In this document: positions 60,089-64,000 of the stretch, in pieces
How the letters are laid out: the number at the start of each line of letters is the position of its first letter
Numbering within the stretch: position 1 is the stretch's first letter
Assembly: GCA_003244185.1 (NCBI GenBank)
Contig: QHBT01000035.1
Span: 87,675-151,674, forward strand
Direction: 5' to 3'
Origin: Candidatus Dormiibacter spiritus
Lineage (GTDB): Bacteria; Chloroflexota; Dormibacteria; Dormibacterales; Dormibacteraceae
DNA: 64,000 bases
The notes under the pieces: generated by a model
The model's database searches: none
Seen by the model: the letters and a program-made list of their open reading frames with translations, nothing else
What the model was told of the DNA's origin: nothing
Position numbers and translations under genes: made by a program

Positions 60089-60118
60089 TTGCAATTTCCG
60101 AACGCCTGTTCGTATCAT
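60089..60118 (+). promoter_or_regulatory. recA promoter with embedded SOS (LexA) box
   Basis: TTGCAA (60089-60094) and TATCAT (60113-60118) form a good -35/-10 pair with an 18-nt spacer. The spacer contains CGAACGCCTGTTCG (60099-60112), an exact CGAAC-N4-GTTCG palindrome, the Gram-positive/actinobacterial LexA box. Repressor bound here would block polymerase, so recA is very likely SOS-induced. Confidence 0.88.
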
Positions 60119-60241
60119 GAACGATCATCAGCCACCTGTAAAGATCTTTGACGCGGGCGCGGCGGCAACCCAGACTTCACCCCGAACTTTTCGCAGCCAC
60201 CGACAATGAACCCAACATCAGCACAGGAGGACCGCCCCAGC

Positions 60242-61291
60242 ATGGAAAAGGAAAAAGCCCTCGGCACAGCCATCCAGCAGATCGAGCGCAGCTATGGCAA
60301 GGGCGCCATCATGAAGCTGGGCGAGGTCCACGAAGGGCGTGACGTCTCGGTCATCCCCACTGGCGCCCTTCCCCTGGATCTGGCGCTCGGCGTCGGCGGC
60401 ATGCCTCGAGGCCGGGTGGTGGAGATCTACGGCCCGGAATCGGCCGGCAAGACCACAGTCGCACTCCATGTTGTGGCAGAGGCGCAGAAGCAGGGGGGCA
60501 CAGCCGCCTTCGTCGATGCCGAGCATGCGCTTGACCCGCTCTACGCCTCGCGCATCGGGGTCAACATCGACGAGCTGCTGATCAGTCAGCCCGACACCGG
60601 TGAGCAAGCCTTGGAGATCGTCGAGGTGCTGGTCAGGAGCGGAGCTGTCGACGTGATAGTCATCGACTCAGTGGCAGCCCTGGTGCCCAAAGCTGAGATC
60701 GAGGGCGAGATGGGTGACAGCCATGTCGGCCTGCAGGCGCGGCTCATGTCGCAGGCGCTGCGCAAGCTGACAGCCGCCATCTCGAAGTCGAACTGCACTG
60801 TCATCTTCCTGAACCAGCTGCGGGAAAAGGTAGGCATCATGTTCGGCAACCCGGAGACCCAGCCGGGCGGCCGGGCGCTGAAGTTCTACTCCTCGATCCG
60901 GCTGGACATCCGCCGGGTGGAGTCGATCAAGAGCGGTCTGGACAGCATTGGCAACCGGGTCAAGGTCAAGGTGGTCAAGAACAAGGTCGCCCCGCCTTTC
61001 CGGCTGGCCGAGTTCGACATCCTCTTCAACGAAGGCATCTCGCGGGAAGGCGCCCTCATCGACGCGGCAGTCGAGTACGGGATCATCGAGAAGAGCGGCA
61101 CCTGGATGTCCTACGGCGAGGCCCGCTTGGGCCAGGGCCGCGAGAACGTGCGCAACTATTTGCGCGAGAACCCCACGCTCTCCAGTGAGATGGACGCGAA
61201 GGTGCGGGAGAAGGCGGCCACTCAGGTCTCAGCGCCGCTGCGGACCTCGGCCGCCATCCGGACAGCGGAGGCGACAGTCGCCCCAGCCTAG
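60242..61291 (+). CDS. recA: Recombinase RecA
   Basis: RecA forms filaments on single-stranded DNA, drives strand exchange and triggers LexA self-cleavage. ATG 60242 gives 349 residues, the normal size, starting [26 protein letters not shown] lies 11 nt upstream. ATG 60206 would add 12 atypical residues. Walker A is [20 protein letters not shown], Walker [16 protein letters not shown]. Loop L1 is [20 protein letters not shown] and loop L2 [20 protein letters not shown]. No intein is present. The leader is ~115 nt. Confidence 0.97.
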   Translation: MEKEKALGTAIQQIERSYGKGAIMKLGEVHEGRDVSVIPTGALPLDLALGVGGMPRGRVVEIYGPESAGKTTVALHVVAEAQKQGGTAAFVDAEHALDPLYASRIGVNIDELLISQPDTGEQALEIVEVLVRSGAVDVIVIDSVAALVPKAEIEGEMGDSHVGLQARLMSQALRKLTAAISKSNCTVIFLNQLREKVGIMFGNPETQPGGRALKFYSSIRLDIRRVESIKSGLDSIGNRVKVKVVKNKVAPPFRLAEFDILFNEGISREGALIDAAVEYGIIEKSGTWMSYGEARLGQGRENVRNYLRENPTLSSEMDAKVREKAATQVSAPLRTSAAIRTAEATVAPA

Positions 61292-61343
61292 GCCTTCACG
61301 CGGGGCGTCCCGGGCCTCGCCCCCAGCGCCTGATCCCCAGGAG

Positions 61344-61763
61344 GTGGCCGTCCGGCTGCTGGCCTTGAGAGCGCACGGGGAGGAGGAACTGCGCCGCAAG
61401 TTGTTGCGGCGCGGGTGCGTGGCGGAGGACGTGGAAGCCGCTCTGGCTCAGCTTCGGGGGTCAGGGTACCTGGATGACCTGGAGGTGGCTCGAAGCTTGG
61501 TCCGCCGCCGCTCGCAGGCCCGCGGTCGCGCTCTCATCGCGCAGGAGCTGATCTCGCTGGGCATCTCGCGCGAGGTGACGGCGCAAGCGCTGGCCGAGTT
61601 GAGTGAGCAAGTCGAGGCGGCCGCCGCGCGTCATCTGATCGAGTCGGAGCCGGGCTTGCAGCAGCGGCGCCTCGCCGGGCGGCTCCAGAGGCGGGGTTTC
61701 GCCCCCTGGCAGGTTCGCCGACTCCTGGCCGAGCGCTCAACGGACGAGAACGCCGGCGCCTGA
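61344..61763 (+). CDS. recX: Regulatory protein RecX
   Basis: RecX caps and inhibits RecA filaments. The 139-residue product has three helical repeats, with ALRAHGEEELRRKLLRRGCV, GYLDDLEVARSLVRRRS, GRALIAQELISLGIS and LQRRGFAPWQVRRLL matching the family. GTG 61344 is the first usable start, but GGAG abuts it, so the spacing is poor and the start could be wrong. It lies 52 nt after recA, the usual arrangement, and probably shares its SOS promoter. Confidence 0.88.
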   Translation: MAVRLLALRAHGEEELRRKLLRRGCVAEDVEAALAQLRGSGYLDDLEVARSLVRRRSQARGRALIAQELISLGISREVTAQALAELSEQVEAAAARHLIESEPGLQQRRLAGRLQRRGFAPWQVRRLLAERSTDENAGA

Positions 61764-61822
61764 AGCGGGCCCAGCCGCCGGTCCTTCAGCGCTTGCGCGC
61801 CGCCGGTTGGCCGCGCGCCGCT

Positions 61823-61930
61823 TAGAATATTTGGTTTAGACATCCAGACATCTGGATGTGAGTTCTGTATCTGTTCTGACCCCAGGGCTTCGCCCCGCTG
61901 GGGGATCAGCACCTTTACAACCGAATAAAC
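61823..61930 (+). promoter_or_regulatory. Promoter-like hexamer and structured leader of rny
   Basis: TAGAAT (61823-61828) could be a -10 hexamer. It is followed by the perfect inverted repeat ACATCCAGA-CA-TCTGGATGT (61840-61859). A second stem at 61876-61909 (CTGA/TCAG and CCCCAG/CTGGGG around a TTCG-containing loop) comes next. No T tract follows either. GAGGTG, 10 nt before the ATG, is the ribosome site. The 186-nt gap after recX holds no protein. Confidence 0.5.
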
Positions 61931-61949
61931 CAAGAGGTGAACCAAGCCA

Positions 61950-63503
61950 ATGTCTACCTACATCGTTTTGTTCTTGGCGGTGGTGATCACAGCGGTCCTG
62001 GCGGGAGGCATCGTGTACCTCCTCCAGCGGGCAGGCTTCAGGACGAAGGAGCAGGCGGACCTCGTCGACTACGAGGCGCGCACGAAGGCACTTCAGCAGA
62101 GGCAGGCCGAGGCGGAGAACGACGTCAAGGCGCGTTTGCTCGAAGCCAAGGAAGAGGCCGTGCGGATCCGAACCGCCTCGGAGCAGGAGGCGCGCGAGAT
62201 CAGGGCTCAGGCCCAGCAGGAGCAGCGCCGCCTGCATCAGAAGGAGGAGAACCTGGAGCGCCGCCTCGATGAGGTGGAGCGAAGGGAGCAGAGGATCTCC
62301 GATAAGGAGCACGCCCTTGACGACGCGAGGGCGGAACTGGAAGCGGCTACCAGGCAGCAGCTGGTGGAGCTGGAGCGGGTGGCTGGCCTTTCCCGGCAGG
62401 AAGCGCAGGCAGTAGTGCTCGACCGCGTCGAGCAGGAGCTGCGCAATGAGACAGCACGGCGCGTGCGGGACGCCGAATTGGCCGCTCGCGACGATTCTGA
62501 TCGGCGCGCAAGAGTGGTTGTGACCGAAGCGATCCAGCGGATAGCGGCGGACCAGACGGCGGAGTCGTCGGTTTCGGTGCTGCCGCTGCCGAACGAAGAG
62601 ATCAAGGGCCGCATCATCGGCCGCGAAGGGCGCAACATCCGTGCTCTTCAACAAGCGACAGGAATCGACTTCATCATCGACGACACGCCTGAAGCCATAG
62701 TGTTGAGCGGCTTCAATCCGATCCGCCGCGAGGTGGCGCGGACGGCTCTCAACAAGCTCATCGTGGACGGCCGGATCCACCCGGCCCGAATCGAAGAGGT
62801 GGTGGCCAAAGCCAAGGTCGAGGTCGATCAGCGGGTGAAGGAGGAAGGCGAGGCGGCCGTGCTGGAGATCGGGATGCAGGGTCTGCACCCCGAGATCGTG
62901 AGACACCTGGGCATGCTCCGCTTTCGAACCAGCTACGGGCAGCAGGTTCTGAACCACTCCAAGGAGGTCGCCCACCTTGCCGCCATGATGGCGGCGGAGA
63001 TCGGTGCCGACGTCAAGCTGGCCAAGATGGCGGGCTTGCTCCACGACATCGGCAAGGCCATCGATCACGAGATCGAGGGCTCGCATGCTGTGATCGGGGC
63101 CGACCTGATTCAGCGGCACGGGGTCCCGGCGGCGGTTGTACATGCCGTCAGGGCCCACCACTACGACGAGGAGCCTCACAGCCTGGAGGCCCAGCTGCTG
63201 ATCGCGGCGGATGCAATATCTGCCGCCCGGCCGGGGGCGCGCCGAGAAACCCTCGACGCTTACGTGAAGCGGCTGGAGAAGCTGGAGGAGATCGCCAACT
63301 CCTTTCGCGGAGTGCAGCAGTCGTTCGCCATTCAGGCCGGCCGCGAGGTGCGAATCATCGTCAGGCCGGAGCAGATCGACGACGCGAACGCCCAGCACAT
63401 GGCCCGCGACATCGCCAAGCGCATCGAGAGCGAGCTCAGCTATCCGGGCCAGATTCGGGTGACAGTGGTGCGCGAGACGCGCGCCACCGAGTACGCCAAG
63501 TAA
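61950..63503 (+). CDS. rny: Ribonuclease Y
   Basis: Membrane-anchored endoribonuclease that starts mRNA decay. The 517 residues begin with one helix ([22 protein letters not shown]), then a long charged coiled coil (~residues 30-200). The KH domain has [20 protein letters not shown], and the HD phosphohydrolase domain has [39 protein letters not shown] and [14 protein letters not shown]. The N-terminus to HD order matches Bacillus RNase Y. A strong terminator follows 38 nt after the stop. Confidence 0.96.
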   Translation: MSTYIVLFLAVVITAVLAGGIVYLLQRAGFRTKEQADLVDYEARTKALQQRQAEAENDVKARLLEAKEEAVRIRTASEQEAREIRAQAQQEQRRLHQKEENLERRLDEVERREQRISDKEHALDDARAELEAATRQQLVELERVAGLSRQEAQAVVLDRVEQELRNETARRVRDAELAARDDSDRRARVVVTEAIQRIAADQTAESSVSVLPLPNEEIKGRIIGREGRNIRALQQATGIDFIIDDTPEAIVLSGFNPIRREVARTALNKLIVDGRIHPARIEEVVAKAKVEVDQRVKEEGEAAVLEIGMQGLHPEIVRHLGMLRFRTSYGQQVLNHSKEVAHLAAMMAAEIGADVKLAKMAGLLHDIGKAIDHEIEGSHAVIGADLIQRHGVPAAVVHAVRAHHYDEEPHSLEAQLLIAADAISAARPGARRETLDAYVKRLEKLEEIANSFRGVQQSFAIQAGREVRIIVRPEQIDDANAQHMARDIAKRIESELSYPGQIRVTVVRETRATEYAK

Positions 63504-63540
63504 CGCAATCAGTTCGAGCGCCTTGATTCAACCAGTCAAG

Positions 63541-63570
63541 AAGGGAGCCCTCGCCGGGGCTCCCTTTTTT
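63541..63570 (+). terminator. Intrinsic terminator after rny
   Basis: AAGGGAGCC (63541-63549) pairs with GGCTCCCTT (63558-63566) around a loop of eight bases. The 3' arm runs into six T (63565-63570). It is the strongest intrinsic terminator in the window and closes the long co-directional block. Confidence 0.9.
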
Positions 63571-63663
63571 GTCGATCGCTTGGACTGCCCACGCGATGAG
63601 TTTTCGTCTCGCGATCGGTCACTGGCTGTGGCAGAGCAGCCTTGCAGGAGGAAGGAGAGCCCA

Positions 63664-63738
63664 ATGTTCAACTCAATGGTGAACTTCACCGCGATCATCG
63701 TCCGTCGCTCCGGTGAGATGAGCTTGAAGCCATGCTGA
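63664..63738 (+). CDS. Possible 24-codon ORF upstream of the DHFR-like gene
   Basis: ATG 63664 follows a purine-rich AGGA[11 protein letters not shown]hine-Dalgarno and encodes MFNSMVNFTAIIVRRSGEMS plus four more residues. It ends at TGA 63736-63738, overlapping the next ATG (ATGCTGA). No family is recognised. The strong ribosome site and overlap suggest a coupling leader, but it may be a gene remnant. Confidence 0.35.
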   Translation: MFNSMVNFTAIIVRRSGEMSLKPC

Positions 63739-64000
63739 TCTACTCGATGGGCGTCTCGGTGGACGGCTTTATCGCCGACCGCGAGGGCGCGTTCGGGTGG
63801 ACGACCCCTGACGAGGAGCAGTTTCGTTTCCACATCGCGCAGACACACGAGCTCGGCGGCTATCTGTGCGGCCGCAGGCTTTACGAGACCATGCTGCCGT
63901 GGGAGACGGATCCGTCGATGCGCGACAACGAGCTCGGGGCCGCGTTCGCCGACGTCTGGTGCGCCATCCCGAAGGTGGTCTTCAGCCGCACGCTCGACAG
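63732..64000 (+). CDS. RibD C-terminal/dihydrofolate reductase-like protein (partial)
   Basis: The gene runs off the window after 89 codons. It begins MLIYSMGVSVDGFIADREGA and continues LGGYLCGRRLYETMLPWETD and IPKVVFSRTL. This is the opening of the RibD_C/DHFR-like fold, common in small YyaP/YwjB-like reductases. The substrate is unknown; such proteins are often not true folate enzymes. The start ATG overlaps the preceding short ORF. Confidence 0.8.
   Translation, partial: MLIYSMGVSVDGFIADREGAFGWTTPDEEQFRFHIAQTHELGGYLCGRRLYETMLPWETDPSMRDNELGAAFADVWCAIPKVVFSRTLD

Noticed and set aside
61836..63398. A 520-codon open frame on the - strand
   Set aside because: Antisense shadow of RNase Y, whose KH and HD motifs are unmistakable on the + strand.
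1..64000. tRNA, rRNA, CRISPR array or replication origin
   Set aside because: No tRNA-like cloverleaf, no rRNA, no regularly spaced repeats and no DnaA-box cluster were noticed in the intergenic gaps. A covariance-model scan would be needed to exclude a tRNA formally.

Overview
The window is a gene-dense, high-GC bacterial chromosome segment in which every recognisable intact gene lies on the + strand. RNase J and RNase Y, a Gram-positive type SOS box at recA, an F420-type luciferase-like oxidoreductase, and a wide use of GTG, TTG and apparently CTG starts point to a high-GC Terrabacteria lineage (Dormibacterota, Chloroflexota or a deep actinobacterium). I cannot fix the phylum from sequence alone.

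Layout. 1-23.3 kb: end of recN, a relic of a ketopantoate-reductase gene, scpA-scpB-rluB-cmk-plsC-dinG-rsmI, metG-tatD-rsmA-MFS-thrS, the infC-rpmI-rplT-rlmB-pheS-pheT-tyrS translation block, yebC and ruvCAB. 23.3-30.9 kb: an accessory island with visibly lower GC and different codon use. It opens with an internally deleted IS256-family relic, then a MauE-like membrane redox protein, a thioredoxin-like protein without a CxxC, a small protein ending in a 12-cysteine tail, and a three-gene FtsX-type ABC transporter. 30.9-41.6 kb: secD-secF, rimP-nusA-rnpM, an LLM oxidoreductase, a 197-bp inverted-repeat element directly in front of infB, then infB, rbfA, nrnA, truB, ribF. 41.7-48.7 kb: an AGPS-like flavoprotein, a lipid kinase, gamma-glutamyltransferase, and a xylose/ribose-type ABC importer. 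48.8-64 kb: rpsO-pnp, dapB-asd-dapA, a type-4 uracil-DNA glycosylase, RNase J, FtsK, a pgsA-cinA fusion, recA-recX, RNase Y, a terminator, and the start of a RibD/DHFR-like gene.

Working together: most housekeeping genes are packed with 4-nt stop/start overlaps (ATGA, GTGA, TTGA) and so are probably translationally coupled. In five junctions the overlap is CTGA, and the conserved N-terminus needs a CTG start (rluB, rsmA, ggt, udg, probably the sugar permease). infC appears to start at ATC. A TANNNT hexamer lies 6-11 nt before the start of scpA, metG, secD, rpsO, asd and the pgsA fusion, which suggests leaderless transcripts.

The best candidate for an undescribed system is the island at 24.2-30.6 kb: a MauE-like protein, a Cys-less thioredoxin-like partner, a 12-Cys peptide and an ABC exporter, which together resemble a pathway that makes and exports a disulfide-rich peptide. 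No tRNA, rRNA, CRISPR array or origin was recognised.
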